Origin: Sphingomonas sp. IC-56
GTDB taxonomy: Bacteria > Pseudomonadota > Alphaproteobacteria > Sphingomonadales > Sphingomonadaceae
DNA: 64,000 nt
Reading direction: 5' to 3'
Assembly (NCBI RefSeq): GCF_021043375.1
Contig: NZ_JAJNDV010000009.1
Span: forward strand, 1-64,000
The translations under genes were made by a program, and so were the position numbers. The notes below the pieces were generated by a model. The model saw only the letters and a list, made by a program, of their open reading frames with translations, did no database searches and was not told where the DNA came from. Positions 9,430-18,587 of the stretch are shown in pieces; the first letter of the stretch is position 1; each line of letters opens with the position of its first letter.

Positions 9430-9468
9430 AAAGCGCGGGAGACGTCGCCGCCTCCCGCGCTTTGTTCG
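9430..9468 (-). terminator. Intrinsic terminator of icd
   Basis: A perfect 12-bp inverted repeat, AAAGCGCGGGAG (9430-9441) and CTCCCGCGCTTT (9452-9463), with a 10-nt loop. Read on the minus strand, the hairpin is followed directly by TTTTTCGTTTCC. It lies 24 bp beyond the icd stop codon, between icd and the antiporter gene. Confidence 0.85.
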
Positions 9469-9487
9469 CGTGCCTTGGGCGGATGGC

Positions 9488-10711
9488 TTACTGCCAGCTG
9501 CCCATTGCGGTTTCGAGGTTGACGCGGATCGCTTCGAAGAACTGCTCGGTGGTCATCCAGGCCTGATCGGGGCCGATGAGCAGGGCGAGATCCTTGGTCA
9601 TCTTGCCGCTCTCGACCGTCTCAATGCAGACGCGCTCGAGCGTCTCGGCAAAGCGAGTCACGTCGGGCGTGCCGTCGAACTTGCCGCGATACTTGAGGCC
9701 GCCGGTCCATGCGAAGATCGACGCGATCGGGTTGGTCGACGTCGCCTTGCCCTGCTGGTGCTGGCGGTAGTGGCGCGTGACGGTGCCGTGCGCAGCCTCT
9801 GCTTCGATGGTCTTGCCGTCGGGCGACATCAGGACCGAGGTCATGAGGCCGAGCGAGCCGAAGCCCTGTGCGACCTGATCCGACTGCACGTCGCCGTCAT
9901 AGTTCTTGCAGGCCCAGACGAACTCGCCGTGCCACTTGAGCGCGGAGGCGACCATGTCGTCGATCAGGCGGTGCTCATAGACGATGCCGGCTTCCTGGAA
10001 CTTCTCCTTGAAGCCTTCGGTCTCGAACACTTCCTGGAAAAGGTCCTTGAAGCGGCCGTCATAGGCCTTGAGGATGGTGTTCTTGGTCGACAGGTAGACC
10101 GGCCAGCCGAGGTTGAGGCCGTAGTTCAGCGACGAGCGAGCGAAATCGCGGATCGAGTCGTCGAGGTTGTACATTGCCAGCGCGACGCCGGCGTCCTTGA
10201 AGTTGTACACTTCGCGGTCGATCTTTTCGCCATTCTCGCCTTCCCAGACGAGGCGCAGCTTGCCGGCACCGGGCACCTTGAAGTCGGTTGCGCGGTACTG
10301 GTCGCCGAACGCGTGACGGCCAACGACGATCGGCTTGGTCCAGCCCGGGATCAGGCGAGGGACGTTGGAGATCACGATGGGTTCGCGGAAGATCGTGCCC
10401 CCCAGGATGTTGCGGATCGTGCCGTTGGGCGACTTCCACATTTCCTTCAGGCTGAATTCCTCGACGCGCTGCTCGTCGGGGGTGATCGTGGCGCACTTCA
10501 CGCCGACGCCATATTGCTTGATCGCGTTAGCCGAATCGATCGTGATCTGATCGTTGGTCTCGTCGCGCTTCTCGACCGAGAGGTCGTAGTACTTCAGATC
10601 GATGTCGAGATAGGGGAGGATCAGGCGCTCGCGGATCCACTGCCAGATGATCCGCGTCATCTCGTCGCCGTCGATCTCCACGACCGGCGTTGCAACCTTG
10701 ATCTTCGACAT
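9488..10711 (-). CDS. icd: NADP-dependent isocitrate dehydrogenase
   Basis: A 407-residue enzyme converting isocitrate to 2-oxoglutarate and CO2 in the TCA cycle. The sequence is of the dimeric eukaryote-like (type II) form: N-terminus [19 protein letters not shown], substrate loop [19 protein letters not shown], metal-site region [16 protein letters not shown] and the NADP-site stretch [12 protein letters not shown]. The ATG at 10711 starts the known N-terminus (MSKIKVATP) and follows AAGGACGAG. The gene is monocistronic, with its own promoter (10749-10777) and terminator. Confidence 0.97.
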   Translation of the reverse strand: MSKIKVATPVVEIDGDEMTRIIWQWIRERLILPYLDIDLKYYDLSVEKRDETNDQITIDSANAIKQYGVGVKCATITPDEQRVEEFSLKEMWKSPNGTIRNILGGTIFREPIVISNVPRLIPGWTKPIVVGRHAFGDQYRATDFKVPGAGKLRLVWEGENGEKIDREVYNFKDAGVALAMYNLDDSIRDFARSSLNYGLNLGWPVYLSTKNTILKAYDGRFKDLFQEVFETEGFKEKFQEAGIVYEHRLIDDMVASALKWHGEFVWACKNYDGDVQSDQVAQGFGSLGLMTSVLMSPDGKTIEAEAAHGTVTRHYRQHQQGKATSTNPIASIFAWTGGLKYRGKFDGTPDVTRFAETLERVCIETVESGKMTKDLALLIGPDQAWMTTEQFFEAIRVNLETAMGSWQ

Positions 10712-10748
10712 TGGCTCGCTCGTCCTTGTGTGTTTCGGGTTGAGCGAG

Positions 10749-10777
10749 CGTCTAGGAGGATGGGGGAGGGGGATCAA
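10749..10777 (-). promoter_or_regulatory. icd promoter
   Basis: On the minus strand, TTGATC (10777-10772), exactly 17 bp, then TAGACG (10754-10749). It leaves a leader of about 30 nt containing the AAGGACGAG ribosome binding site. Confidence 0.55.
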
Positions 10778-10791
10778 GCGCCCTCAGGCGC

Positions 10792-11412
10792 TTACTCCTT
10801 CCAGGCCCACCAGAGCTGTGCCGGCGGGATGTTCCACCATTCCACCTCATGGTCGATGTTCGACCAGTGCGGCGTGAGGAAGTTCCGGACCTTGGGGTTG
10901 TACTGATAGACCAGGAAGGCGCCGCCGGGACGCAGCACGTCGTGCGTCGCCTTGGCGATCTGGTCGCCGACACCGGGTGGCAGGGTGGAAAAGGGGAGGC
11001 CCGAGGTGATGTAGTCGGCCTGCTCGAAGCCGTGTTCGTTGACGATGCGCTGCACGTCGGCGGCCGAGCCGAGCACCGCGGAGAAACGCGGATCGTCGAT
11101 TGTGGCGCGCAGATACTGGATGAAGTCGGGGTTGGTGTCGATCACCACCAGCTTCGCGTCGGGACCCAGCTGTTCGAGGATCGGGCGCGTGAACGTGCCG
11201 ACCCCGGGGCCATATTCGACGAACAGCTTGCACTGATCCCAGTCGACCTTGGAGATCATGTGGCGCACCAGCCGCTGCGACGAGGAGGCGACGGCGCCGA
11301 CCATCACGGGGTTCTTGAGGAACCCCTTGAGGAACATCACCCAGGGCGAAGGCACGCCGGCCGCGCGGGCACGGGCGCGACGGCGCTTCGCGGCAGCAGT
11401 CGATGCGGGCAT
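10792..11412 (-). CDS. SAM-dependent methyltransferase, PmtA-like (phosphatidylethanolamine N-methyltransferase candidate)
   Basis: A 206-residue class I methyltransferase. A basic N-terminus (AAAKRRRARARAAG) precedes FLKGFLKNPVMVGAVASSSQ, a region typical of Rhodobacter-type PmtA. The SAM site is FVEYGPGVGTFTRPIL followed by VVIDTNPDFIQYL, and SGLPFSTLPP is the substrate-side motif. It would methylate phosphatidylethanolamine toward phosphatidylcholine at the inner membrane. Divergent placement beside psd and pssA, which make the substrate, supports this. The start at 11412 is set by AAAGGA five bases upstream. It could instead be another lipid or rRNA methyltransferase of the same fold. Confidence 0.68.
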   Translation of the reverse strand: MPASTAAAKRRRARARAAGVPSPWVMFLKGFLKNPVMVGAVASSSQRLVRHMISKVDWDQCKLFVEYGPGVGTFTRPILEQLGPDAKLVVIDTNPDFIQYLRATIDDPRFSAVLGSAADVQRIVNEHGFEQADYITSGLPFSTLPPGVGDQIAKATHDVLRPGGAFLVYQYNPKVRNFLTPHWSNIDHEVEWWNIPPAQLWWAWKE

Positions 11413-11580
11413 GAACATCCTTTGATATCGTAACGAAGGTGGCGCAATCGCCTGCAAAAAAGCGAACGAACTTGCAAGCCACGCGGTTGCATTATTTGCG
11501 GGACAGGGCGCCGTTTACCGCATCGGGCGAGCGTGAAACTGATCCTAGGAAAGTGACCTGCACCCCGCTACACCCAGGGC

Positions 11581-12309
11581 ATGGCATCGCTAGACAAGCC
11601 TCCCGTGGGCACCACCACGGTCAAGTGGCGCTTTCCAGATATCCATCCTGAGGGCCGCAAATACGTCCTGATCGCCGCTGCGGTCGCGCTGCTCAGCCTT
11701 TTCGTGTGGGATTTCGTCACCTGGCCGCTGGTGTTCCTGACGGTGGGGGTCGCCGCGTTTTTTCGCGATCCGGTGCGCGTCACGCCACAGGGTGACGGGC
11801 TGATCGTGTCGCCCGCCGACGGGCTGGTCACCATGATCGAGCGCGTGCCGCTGCCCCCCGAACTGCGCGGCCCGGGCGCGCTGGGCGAGGCGCCGATGGT
11901 GCGTGTGTCCGTGTTCATGAGCATGTTCGACGTGCATGTGAACCGCACGCCCATTGCCGGCACGGTCCGCCACGTCATCTATATCTCCGGCAAGTTCATG
12001 AACGCGGACTTCGACAAGGCCAGCGACGAGAATGAGCGGCAGCACTTCGTGGTCGAGGACCGCGACGGGCTGCGCATCGGCTTCACGCAGATCGCAGGGC
12101 TGGTCGCACGCCGCATCGTGGCGTTCGCCAAGGCTGGCGACATGGTGGTTGCCGGACAGCGCATCGGGCTGATCCGCTTCGGCAGCCGAGTCGATGTGTT
12201 CCTGCCTGACGATTATGCGTGTGACGTCGTGCTCGGCCAGCGGACCATCGCCGGGGAAACGATCCTGGCGCGCCGCGGCGGGACCAAGGCGCAGGGGATT
12301 GCGCAGTGA
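11581..12309 (+). CDS. psd: Phosphatidylserine decarboxylase proenzyme (short form)
   Basis: A 242-residue inner-membrane enzyme converting phosphatidylserine to phosphatidylethanolamine. Two N-terminal hydrophobic stretches ([18 protein letters not shown] and [14 protein letters not shown]) precede the catalytic part with [18 protein letters not shown] and the self-cleavage segment RFGSRVDVF. Cleavage before the Ser of FGSR would create the pyruvoyl group, as in other short PSDs. It is followed 33 bp later by pssA, so the two consecutive steps of PE synthesis are co-located. Confidence 0.95.
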   Translation: MASLDKPPVGTTTVKWRFPDIHPEGRKYVLIAAAVALLSLFVWDFVTWPLVFLTVGVAAFFRDPVRVTPQGDGLIVSPADGLVTMIERVPLPPELRGPGALGEAPMVRVSVFMSMFDVHVNRTPIAGTVRHVIYISGKFMNADFDKASDENERQHFVVEDRDGLRIGFTQIAGLVARRIVAFAKAGDMVVAGQRIGLIRFGSRVDVFLPDDYACDVVLGQRTIAGETILARRGGTKAQGIAQ

Positions 12310-12342
12310 ACAGTATTTTTCGCTTCAGTGAGGCAGTTCGAC

Positions 12343-13170
12343 ATGCGTGAACCCAAGCTTGACCGTTCGCCCCGCAATCTGCGCTTTACCAATGCCGCGC
12401 GCGGGATCCCGCTGCGGGCCGTGCTGCCCAACACCGTAACCGCGCTGGCGCTTTGCTCGGGTTTGACCGCGACCCGCTTTGCAATGCTGGGCAACTGGGA
12501 AGTGGCGGTGCTGATGGTGCTCGCCGCCGCAGTGCTAGACGGCGTGGATGGCAAGATCGCGCGGCTGGTTCGCGCGGAAAGCCGGTTCGGAGCCGAGCTC
12601 GACAGCCTGTCCGATGCAATCTCCTTTGGCGTCGCGCCCGCGCTTATTCTCTATCTGTGGTCGCTCAATACGCTTGGCCGATTCGGCTGGCTGGTAGCGC
12701 TGCTGCTGGCATTGTTCTGTGCGCTGCGCCTGGCGCGCTTCAATGCCGCGATCGACCAGAAGGAGCAGCCGCACAAATCGGCCGGGTTCCTGACCGGCGT
12801 TCCTGCGCCGGCCGGGGCGCTGCTGGCGCTGACGCCGCTCTATCTGTGGTTGTGGACGGGGGAAGCGACGCTGGCCGAGCCGGCGATCGTTGCGCCCTGG
12901 ACTGTGCTGATCGCGGTTCTGATGATTTCGAGCATCGCGACCTTCGCACCCACTATCCGCCTGAAGCAGAATGTGCGTTTCGAAGCGGTCGCGGTGCTGG
13001 TCGTATTCGTTGCCGCTCTGGTTTCGGCGCCGTGGCCGACGCTGGCGGTGATGGCGCTCGTCTACCTGGCCGCCATCCCGTTCAGCATTCGCAGCTATCG
13101 CCGCATCAGGCGGCTGCGCGCTGCGGCTGTGGACGGTTCGGCATACGTGCCGGCATCGCCCGCACCGTGA
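12343..13170 (+). CDS. pssA: CDP-diacylglycerol-serine O-phosphatidyltransferase
   Basis: A 275-residue integral membrane protein of the CDP-alcohol phosphatidyltransferase family. It joins CDP-diacylglycerol and serine to make phosphatidylserine. The signature D-G-x2-A-R-x8-G-x3-D-x3-D reads LDGVDGKIARLVRAESRFG followed by AELDSLSD (about residues 66-92). About six to eight hydrophobic segments follow. The ATG at 12343 is chosen with GTGAGG upstream; a GTG at 12328 would add five residues. The 3' end overlaps a minus-strand small gene by 65 bp. Confidence 0.94.
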   Translation: MREPKLDRSPRNLRFTNAARGIPLRAVLPNTVTALALCSGLTATRFAMLGNWEVAVLMVLAAAVLDGVDGKIARLVRAESRFGAELDSLSDAISFGVAPALILYLWSLNTLGRFGWLVALLLALFCALRLARFNAAIDQKEQPHKSAGFLTGVPAPAGALLALTPLYLWLWTGEATLAEPAIVAPWTVLIAVLMISSIATFAPTIRLKQNVRFEAVAVLVVFVAALVSAPWPTLAVMALVYLAAIPFSIRSYRRIRRLRAAAVDGSAYVPASPAP

Positions 13171-13324
13171 CCCGGCTGAGCCGCGACGGGAGTGCAGGAA
13201 GCTTGCTGACGGGGCGAGTCAGTTCCGCGAAGCGATGCAGCTGCGGACGGACACTCGCGAAGACAGTCCAGAGCGACGCCGCCAGCGCGGCACCGAACAG
13301 CAGATAAACGCCAATTGCAGCCAT
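13106..13324 (-). CDS. Small single-pass membrane protein, antisense to the pssA 3' end
   Basis: A 72-residue protein I do not recognise. Residues 3-23 (AIGVYLLFGAALAASLWTVF) form one hydrophobic helix. The rest is basic and proline-rich (SVRPQLHRF...RLSRVTVRAMPARMPN). The ribosome binding site GCAGGAG six bases before the ATG is among the best in the window, which is the main argument that it is real. It overlaps pssA tail to tail by 65 bp. Function unknown. Confidence 0.6.
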   Translation of the reverse strand: MAAIGVYLLFGAALAASLWTVFASVRPQLHRFAELTRPVSKLPALPSRLSRVTVRAMPARMPNRPQPQRAAA

Positions 13325-13630
13325 ACGAAACTCCTGCCACGCTCGTTGCACGGACACGCCGCACAAGAACCAAGTGATTTCAACGTGCTAACGGGGCAAG
13401 ACGTTCCCTGCTCCGCTTCTGAACCCTTTATGTTCCATTAACGTTCCGCTTGTCAACGCGGCGTGCTGCATTTGTTCTACTTGCCTGAGGGGTGGGCTTC
13501 GGCTAAGGTGCCCGCCTCAACCCCGCATGGGAAGCATCATAAACCGGTGCCGAAGTTGATCCCGCCACACTGGCGCGGATGAATGTCGGTCACTCGCTTC
13601 CCAGAGGCTCAACCGGAAGGAGTTATCCCT
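13325..13630. other. Intergenic region and rpsB leader
   Basis: A 306-bp gap between the small membrane gene and rpsB. It holds the rpsB promoter (13481-13509) and a leader of about 115 nt. The leader contains a small stem CGCCA-CAC-TGGCG at 13563-13575 and the strong GGAAGGAG ribosome binding site at 13616-13623. Leader-mediated control of rpsB is known in other bacteria, but I cannot assign an S2-binding fold here. Confidence 0.5.
13481..13509 (+). promoter_or_regulatory. rpsB operon promoter
   Basis: TTGCCT at 13481-13486, 17 bp, TAAGGT at 13504-13509. The same -10 (TAAGGT) with the same spacing lies upstream of pyrH, supporting a shared housekeeping sigma consensus. Confidence 0.55.
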
Positions 13631-14452
13631 ATGGCGGCACCCGTCGTCTCCATGCAGCAGCTGCTCGAATCGGGCGCGCATTTCGGCCACCAGACGCACC
13701 GCTGGAACCCGAAGATGAAGCCTTACATCTTTGGCGACCGCAACGGCGTCCACATCATCGATCTTTCGCAGACCGTTCCGCTGTTCGCACGCGCGCTCGA
13801 GTTCGTGTCGTCGACCGTCGCTTCGGGCGGCAAGGTGCTGTTCGTCGGCACCAAGCGCCAGGCGCAGGAGCCGATCGCCGACGCAGCGCGTCGCGCAGGC
13901 CAGCACTTCGTCAACCATCGCTGGCTGGGCGGCATGCTCACCAACTGGAAGACCATCAGCAACTCGATCAAGCGCCTCAAGACGCTTGAAGAGCAGCTGT
14001 CGGGCGACACGGTCGGTCTGACCAAGAAGGAAGTGCTCCAGCTCACCCGTGAGAAGGACAAGCTCGAGCTTTCGCTTGGCGGCATCCGCGACATGGGCGG
14101 CGTTCCCGACATCATGTTCGTGATCGACGCCAACAAGGAAGAGCTGGCGATCAAGGAAGCCAACACGCTGGGTATCCCGGTTGTGGCGATCCTCGACTCG
14201 AACGTCTCGCCCGATGGCATCGCGTTCCCGGTTCCGGCGAACGACGACGCCAGCCGCGCCATCCGCCTGTACTGCGAAGCGATCGCCATTGCCGCGACTC
14301 GTGGCGGCCAGGATGCGATGCGCAACTCAGGCTATGACTTCGGTGCTGCCGAGCAGCCCCCGGTCGAGCAGGCGCTGAGCGAGCCGGAAGCGCCGGCTGC
14401 GGCGACCGAAGTGAACCAGGCCGTCGAAGGCGAGCGCCAGATCGACGCGTAA
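13631..14452 (+). CDS. rpsB: 30S ribosomal protein S2
   Basis: A 273-residue uS2, longer than the E. coli protein because of an alanine/glutamate-rich C-terminal tail (after about residue 240). The core begins [20 protein letters not shown] and includes [30 protein letters not shown] and [17 protein letters not shown]. The ATG at 13631 has GGAAGGAG upstream; an ATG at 13583 would add 16 non-family residues. It is the first gene of the rpsB-tsf-pyrH-frr block. Confidence 0.98.
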   Translation: MAAPVVSMQQLLESGAHFGHQTHRWNPKMKPYIFGDRNGVHIIDLSQTVPLFARALEFVSSTVASGGKVLFVGTKRQAQEPIADAARRAGQHFVNHRWLGGMLTNWKTISNSIKRLKTLEEQLSGDTVGLTKKEVLQLTREKDKLELSLGGIRDMGGVPDIMFVIDANKEELAIKEANTLGIPVVAILDSNVSPDGIAFPVPANDDASRAIRLYCEAIAIAATRGGQDAMRNSGYDFGAAEQPPVEQALSEPEAPAAATEVNQAVEGERQIDA

Positions 14453-14468
14453 CCGGTCAAAGGCTGTC

Positions 14469-14512
14469 TCCGAACTGACATGGGGTGCGACTAGGCGCCT
14501 GGTCAGTTCGGA
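14469..14512 (+). other. rpsB-tsf intergenic hairpin 1
   Basis: TCCGAACTGAC (14469-14479) and GTCAGTTCGGA (14502-14512) form a perfect 11-bp stem with a 22-nt loop that itself contains the palindrome AGGCGCCT. It begins 17 bp after the rpsB stop and has no U-run. It may be an RNase stop, an attenuator or a protein-binding stem. Confidence 0.6.
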
Positions 14513-14525
14513 AAGCCGACCCATT

Positions 14526-14623
14526 CCCCGTTCGTGCTGAGCTTGTCTAAGCACCGTTCTTCCTTCCGGTGTCGGCAAGAAACAGAACGGCCCTTCGACA
14601 AGCTCAGGGCGAACGGGGTTTTT
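14526..14623 (+). repeat. Long REP-like inverted repeat with U-run between rpsB and tsf
   Basis: The left arm at 14526-14547 (CCCCGTTCGTGCTGAGCTTG plus TC) and the right arm at 14597-14618 (GACAAGCTCAGGGCGAACGG plus GG) pair over 22 positions with two mismatches around a 49-nt loop, followed by TTTTT (14619-14623). The CTTCGACAAGCTCAGGGCGA core looks like a dispersed intergenic repeat. The U-run makes it a possible partial terminator inside the operon. Confidence 0.6.
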
Positions 14624-14671
14624 GATATACGGCTCGGGGCCACCGCAGCCGTCAAGCTAGAGGAAGAGAAC

Positions 14672-15604
14672 ATGGCCGAGATCACTGCAGCAGCCGTGAA
14701 GGAGCTCCGCGAAAAGAGCGGCGCCGGCATGATGGATTGCAAGAAGGCGCTGAACGAGACCAACGGCGACATGGAAGCCGCTGTTGATTGGTTGCGCACC
14801 AAGGGCCTGGCCACTGCCGCCAAGAAGTCCAGCCGCACCGCGGCCGAGGGCCTGGTCGGCGTGCAGGTCGCCGGCACCAAGGGCGTTGCCGTCGAAGTGA
14901 ACTCGCAGACCGACTTCGTCGCGAAGAACGAGATCTTCCAGACGTTCGTGCGCGACGTAACCGCGCTCGCGATGGAAGTCGGTGCCGATGTCGAAGCGCT
15001 GAAGGCGGCCAAGCTGCCCGCCGGCACCGTCGAGGAAGTACTGACCGCGAACATCGCGACCATCGGCGAGAACCAGGTTCTGCGCCGCGCAAAGACCGTG
15101 GAAGTGTCCAAGGGCGCGGTGATCCCGTACGTCCACAACGCGGCTGCGCCGGGCCTGGGCAAGATCGGCGTGCTCGTCGCGCTTGAGTCTGACGCCGGTG
15201 CCGACGTGCTCGAGCCGCTGGGCAAGCAGATCGCGATGCACATCGCCGCTGCATTCCCGCTGGCGCTGTCGGTCGAGACCCTCGATCCGGAAGTCGTCGA
15301 GCGCGAAGCCGCGATCCTGCGTGAGAAGAATGCGGACAAGATCGTCGGCAAGTCCGACGAGGTCGCGCAGAAGATCCTCAACGGGCCGGTCGAGAAGTTC
15401 AAGAAGGAGAACGCGCTGCTCACCCAGGCGTTCGTCATGGACGGCAAGACCCCGGTGCAGGACGTGATCGCCCAGGCCGGCAAGGATGCCGGCACCACGA
15501 TCACGCTGACCGACTATGTCCGCTTCCAGCTCGGCGAGGGCATCGAGAAGGAAGAAAGCGACTTCGCCGCCGAAGTGGCCGCGACCGCCGGTCTGTCCAA
15601 GTAA
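14672..15604 (+). CDS. tsf: Elongation factor Ts
   Basis: A 310-residue nucleotide exchange factor for EF-Tu. The N-terminal UBA-like module ([20 protein letters not shown] followed by CKKAL) and the EF-Tu contact motif [13 protein letters not shown] (about residue 73) are intact, followed by the core and a C-terminal module ending in [11 protein letters not shown]. The start at 14672 follows GAGGAAGAG and matches the family N-terminus. It sits 219 bp after rpsB, a gap filled by two large hairpins. Confidence 0.98.
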   Translation: MAEITAAAVKELREKSGAGMMDCKKALNETNGDMEAAVDWLRTKGLATAAKKSSRTAAEGLVGVQVAGTKGVAVEVNSQTDFVAKNEIFQTFVRDVTALAMEVGADVEALKAAKLPAGTVEEVLTANIATIGENQVLRRAKTVEVSKGAVIPYVHNAAAPGLGKIGVLVALESDAGADVLEPLGKQIAMHIAAAFPLALSVETLDPEVVEREAAILREKNADKIVGKSDEVAQKILNGPVEKFKKENALLTQAFVMDGKTPVQDVIAQAGKDAGTTITLTDYVRFQLGEGIEKEESDFAAEVAATAGLSK

Positions 15605-15671
15605 GGACCAGCAACCTGTGACAGGATGCCCGGGAGGCGCGGTCTGCACCAGATCTCCTCGGCATCTCTGC

Positions 15672-15700
15672 TTGTTCCGGCGGCGCGGCACCTCTAAGGT
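15672..15700 (+). promoter_or_regulatory. pyrH promoter
   Basis: TTGTTC at 15672-15677, 17 bp, TAAGGT at 15695-15700, about 45 bp before the pyrH ATG. It would let pyrH and downstream genes be transcribed independently of rpsB-tsf. Confidence 0.55.
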
Positions 15701-15745
15701 CCGCGCCGCTTCGCTATCTACGCTCCCCTCGAATCCTAGGCTCCA

Positions 15746-16468
15746 ATGACCGCTTCGCGCTTCCAACGAATCCTGCTCAAATTGTCCGGCGAAGTGCTGA
15801 TGGGGCAGGGGCAGTTCGGCATCGATCCCGCCACCTGCGACCGTGTCGCCGCCGAAGTGAAGGAAGCCACCGAGACCGGGCTTGAAGTGTGCATGGTCGT
15901 CGGCGGGGGCAACATCTTCCGCGGGCTGGCGGGTGCCGCGCAGGGATTCGACCGGGCGAGCGCCGACTATATGGGCATGCTGGCCACGGTGATGAACGCG
16001 CTGGCGATGCAGAACGCGCTGGAGAAGATCGGCGTGCAGACCCGCGTGCAGTCGGCGATCCCGATGGCCAGCGTGTGCGAGCCCTATGTTCGCCGTCGTG
16101 CCGAGCGGCACATGGAAAAGGGGCGCGTGGTGATCTTTGCCGCGGGCACGGGCCTGCCGTTCTTCACCACCGACACCACCGCTGCGCTGCGTGCCGCCGA
16201 GATGAATTGCGACGCGCTGTTCAAGGGCACTTCGGTCGACGGCGTGTACGACGCCGACCCGAAGAAGGTGCCGACCGCGACGCGCTACGACACGCTGAGC
16301 TATGACCGCGTCCTTGCCGACAATCTGAAGGTGATGGATGCGTCGGCCGTGGCGCTGTGCCGTGACAACCATATCCCGATCGTGGTGTTCAACATCCGCG
16401 AGGAAGGCAATCTCGCCGCCGTGCTGCGCGGCGAGGGCACTTCGACGATCGTTCAAACCCAAGCTTGA
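15746..16468 (+). CDS. pyrH: UMP kinase (uridylate kinase)
   Basis: A 240-residue amino acid kinase-fold enzyme phosphorylating UMP to UDP, hexameric and usually GTP-activated in bacteria. It starts [16 protein letters not shown] (ATP-site lysine), then [31 protein letters not shown] (UMP-binding helix) and [17 protein letters not shown]. It lies 141 bp after tsf behind its own promoter and 17 bp before frr. Confidence 0.97.
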   Translation: MTASRFQRILLKLSGEVLMGQGQFGIDPATCDRVAAEVKEATETGLEVCMVVGGGNIFRGLAGAAQGFDRASADYMGMLATVMNALAMQNALEKIGVQTRVQSAIPMASVCEPYVRRRAERHMEKGRVVIFAAGTGLPFFTTDTTAALRAAEMNCDALFKGTSVDGVYDADPKKVPTATRYDTLSYDRVLADNLKVMDASAVALCRDNHIPIVVFNIREEGNLAAVLRGEGTSTIVQTQA

Positions 16469-16485
16469 ATTAACAGGAGCCGGTA

Positions 16486-17043
16486 ATGGCCGCTTACGAC
16501 AAAGCCGATCTTGAACGCCGCATGGCGGGTGCCGTTGAATCGCTGAAGCATGATCTTGGCGGCCTGCGCACCGGCCGCGCTTCCACCAGCCTGCTCGATC
16601 CCGTGACGGTCGAGGTCTATGGCTCGCACATGCCGCTGAACCAGCTGGCGACGGTTTCCGTGCCGGAACCTCGGATGCTGTCGGTGCAGGTGTGGGACAA
16701 GTCCAATGTCGGCCCGGCCGACAAGGCGATCCGCTCGGCAGGTCTTGGCCTGAACCCGATCGTCGACGGGCAGACGCTGCGCCTGCCGATCCCGGACCTG
16801 ACCGAGGAGCGGCGCAAGGAACTCGCCAAGCTGGCCAGCCAATATGCCGAAAAGGCACGCATCGCGGTTCGCAACGTGCGCCGCGACGGCAATGACAGCC
16901 TGAAGACCGACGAGAAGAAGGGCGTGTTCGGCGAGGACGACCGCAAGCGCCACGAAACCGAAGTCCAGAAGCTGACCGACGCCACCATCGCCGAGATCGA
17001 CGCGGCAGCCGCGGCGAAGGAAAAGGAAATCCTCAACAAGTGA
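16486..17043 (+). CDS. frr: Ribosome recycling factor
   Basis: A 185-residue protein that splits post-termination ribosomes with EF-G. Length and motifs fit: [48 protein letters not shown], and [12 protein letters not shown] in the long three-helix bundle. It is preceded by ACAGGAG and follows pyrH closely, the near-universal pyrH-frr pair. Confidence 0.97.
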   Translation: MAAYDKADLERRMAGAVESLKHDLGGLRTGRASTSLLDPVTVEVYGSHMPLNQLATVSVPEPRMLSVQVWDKSNVGPADKAIRSAGLGLNPIVDGQTLRLPIPDLTEERRKELAKLASQYAEKARIAVRNVRRDGNDSLKTDEKKGVFGEDDRKRHETEVQKLTDATIAEIDAAAAAKEKEILNK

Positions 17044-17082
17044 TGCTGCGGCATCGCCTTGTCTGGTCGGGCGGGGGCGTCC

Positions 17083-17814
17083 GTGGCTGCTAAGCCGGCG
17101 CCCCAGCTCGCCGCTGCGCCCGTGCCGCGCCATGTTGCGATCATCATGGACGGCAATGGGCGCTGGGCGAAGAAGCGGTTCCTGCCGCGGATCGCCGGGC
17201 ACAAGCAGGGCGTGGAGGCGGTGCGCCGCATCAGCCGTGCCGCGCGGAAGCTCGGCATCGAGGCGCTGACGCTGTACGCGTTTTCCTCCGAGAACTGGCG
17301 GCGTCCCGAGGAGGAGGTTCGCGACCTGATGGGCCTGCTCCGCCAGTTCCTGGCGAGCGAGCTTGAGGAACTGATTTCCGAAGGCGTGAAGCTGCGGGTC
17401 ATCGGCGATTGGCGCCGGCTTCAGCCGGACCTGGTATCGATGATCGATGCGGCGATTTCGCGCACGGCCGACAATCCGGGGCCGACGCTGGTGATCGCGC
17501 TGAATTACGGCGCGCAGGCAGAAATCTTGGCGGCTGCACGGCGCCTCGCCGAACAGGTGCAGGACGGCGTGCTCGCCCCCGAGGGAATCGATGCGCAGCG
17601 TTTCGAGGCGAGCCTGGAGACGGCCGATCTGCCGCCGCTCGACCTGATGATCCGCACCTCGGGCGAGCAGCGGCTGTCCAACTTCCTGTTGTGGCAGGCG
17701 GCTTATGCCGAGCTGTTGTTCGTGGACACGCTTTGGCCCGACTTCGACGAGGCAGCTTTGGCTGCCGCGATCGACCAGTTCGGCAAGCGCCAGCGGCGCT
17801 TCGGCGGCCTGTGA
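17083..17814 (+). CDS. uppS: Undecaprenyl diphosphate synthase (isoprenyl transferase)
   Basis: A 243-residue cis-prenyltransferase making the C55 lipid carrier for peptidoglycan and polysaccharides. The catalytic block HVAIIMDGNGRWAKKR holds the essential Asp, followed by GHKQGVEAVRRI, TLYAFSSENWRRP and MIRTSGEQRLSNFLLWQAAY, the isopentenyl diphosphate site. A GTG at 17083 is chosen because GGGCGGGGGCG lies upstream; a TTG at 17059 would add eight residues without a Shine-Dalgarno. cdsA follows 8 bp later. Confidence 0.95.
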   Translation: MAAKPAPQLAAAPVPRHVAIIMDGNGRWAKKRFLPRIAGHKQGVEAVRRISRAARKLGIEALTLYAFSSENWRRPEEEVRDLMGLLRQFLASELEELISEGVKLRVIGDWRRLQPDLVSMIDAAISRTADNPGPTLVIALNYGAQAEILAAARRLAEQVQDGVLAPEGIDAQRFEASLETADLPPLDLMIRTSGEQRLSNFLLWQAAYAELLFVDTLWPDFDEAALAAAIDQFGKRQRRFGGL

Positions 17815-17822
17815 GCCGCAAA

Positions 17823-18587
17823 ATGTCCGATCTTGGCACGCGCGCGGTCGTTGGCATCGCGCTGGTGGTCATGGCGAGCGCGGCGTTGTGGGCAGGTGGG
17901 CTGGGCTTCTGGCTGATCCTTGCCGTAGCCGCGATCCTGATGATCGGCGAGTGGGCCGGGCTGATGCATGCCACGCTGCGCCAGCGCCGGCTTTCGCAAT
18001 ATGCCCTGTCGGTGCCGCTGGCGATCATGGCGCCGGACATTGCGGCCGGGCCGAGCTTTCTGTCGCTTGGGCTGCTGATCGGTGGCGCCTTTTTCCTGGG
18101 TGCGATTACGCGCAGCGGGCGGCTAGCGGCGGGCGTGCTGTATGTCGGGCTGCCGGTGCTGGCGCTGCTGATGCTGCGCGAGCGTGGCGATCAGGGGCTG
18201 TTACTCACCTTCTGGGCGATGGCATTGGTGTGGGCGGCGGACACGGGCGCGTATTTTGCGGGCCGGGCCATTGGCGGGCCGAAGCTGGCGCCGCGGATCA
18301 GCCCCAACAAGACCTGGGCAGGCTTTATCGGCGGGATGGTGGCTGCGACGGTGTTCGCGCTGGTGCTGGTATGGCGTTTCGATTTGCCGCTGGTGCTGGC
18401 GGTGGCGACGCCGCTGCTTGCCGCTGCGTCGCAAGCGGGTGACCTGTATGAGAGCCATCTCAAGCGCCAGGCTGGGGTCAAGGACTCGAGCAACCTCCTG
18501 CCGGGCCATGGCGGGATCCTGGACCGGCTGGACGGGCTGGTGTTCGTGGCCCCGCTGGCCGCATTGCTGGTGATTGCGCTGATCTGA
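17823..18587 (+). CDS. cdsA: Phosphatidate cytidylyltransferase (CDP-diacylglycerol synthase)
   Basis: A 254-residue polytopic membrane enzyme making CDP-diacylglycerol from phosphatidate and CTP, the precursor used by pssA. The full family signature is present near the C-terminus: SHLKRQAGVKDSSNLLPGHG followed by GILDRLDG. The ATG at 17823 is chosen; an in-frame GTG at 17811 overlapping the uppS stop is a real alternative and would imply translational coupling. Its stop overlaps the dxr ATG by one base. Confidence 0.94.
   Translation: MSDLGTRAVVGIALVVMASAALWAGGLGFWLILAVAAILMIGEWAGLMHATLRQRRLSQYALSVPLAIMAPDIAAGPSFLSLGLLIGGAFFLGAITRSGRLAAGVLYVGLPVLALLMLRERGDQGLLLTFWAMALVWAADTGAYFAGRAIGGPKLAPRISPNKTWAGFIGGMVAATVFALVLVWRFDLPLVLAVATPLLAAASQAGDLYESHLKRQAGVKDSSNLLPGHGGILDRLDGLVFVAPLAALLVIALI

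Noticed and set aside
14657..16858. A 733-codon open frame on the minus strand across tsf, pyrH and frr
   Set aside because: It runs antisense through three clearly recognisable plus-strand genes and gives a low-complexity His/Arg/Gln-rich translation. It is a by-product of very high GC and scarce stop codons.
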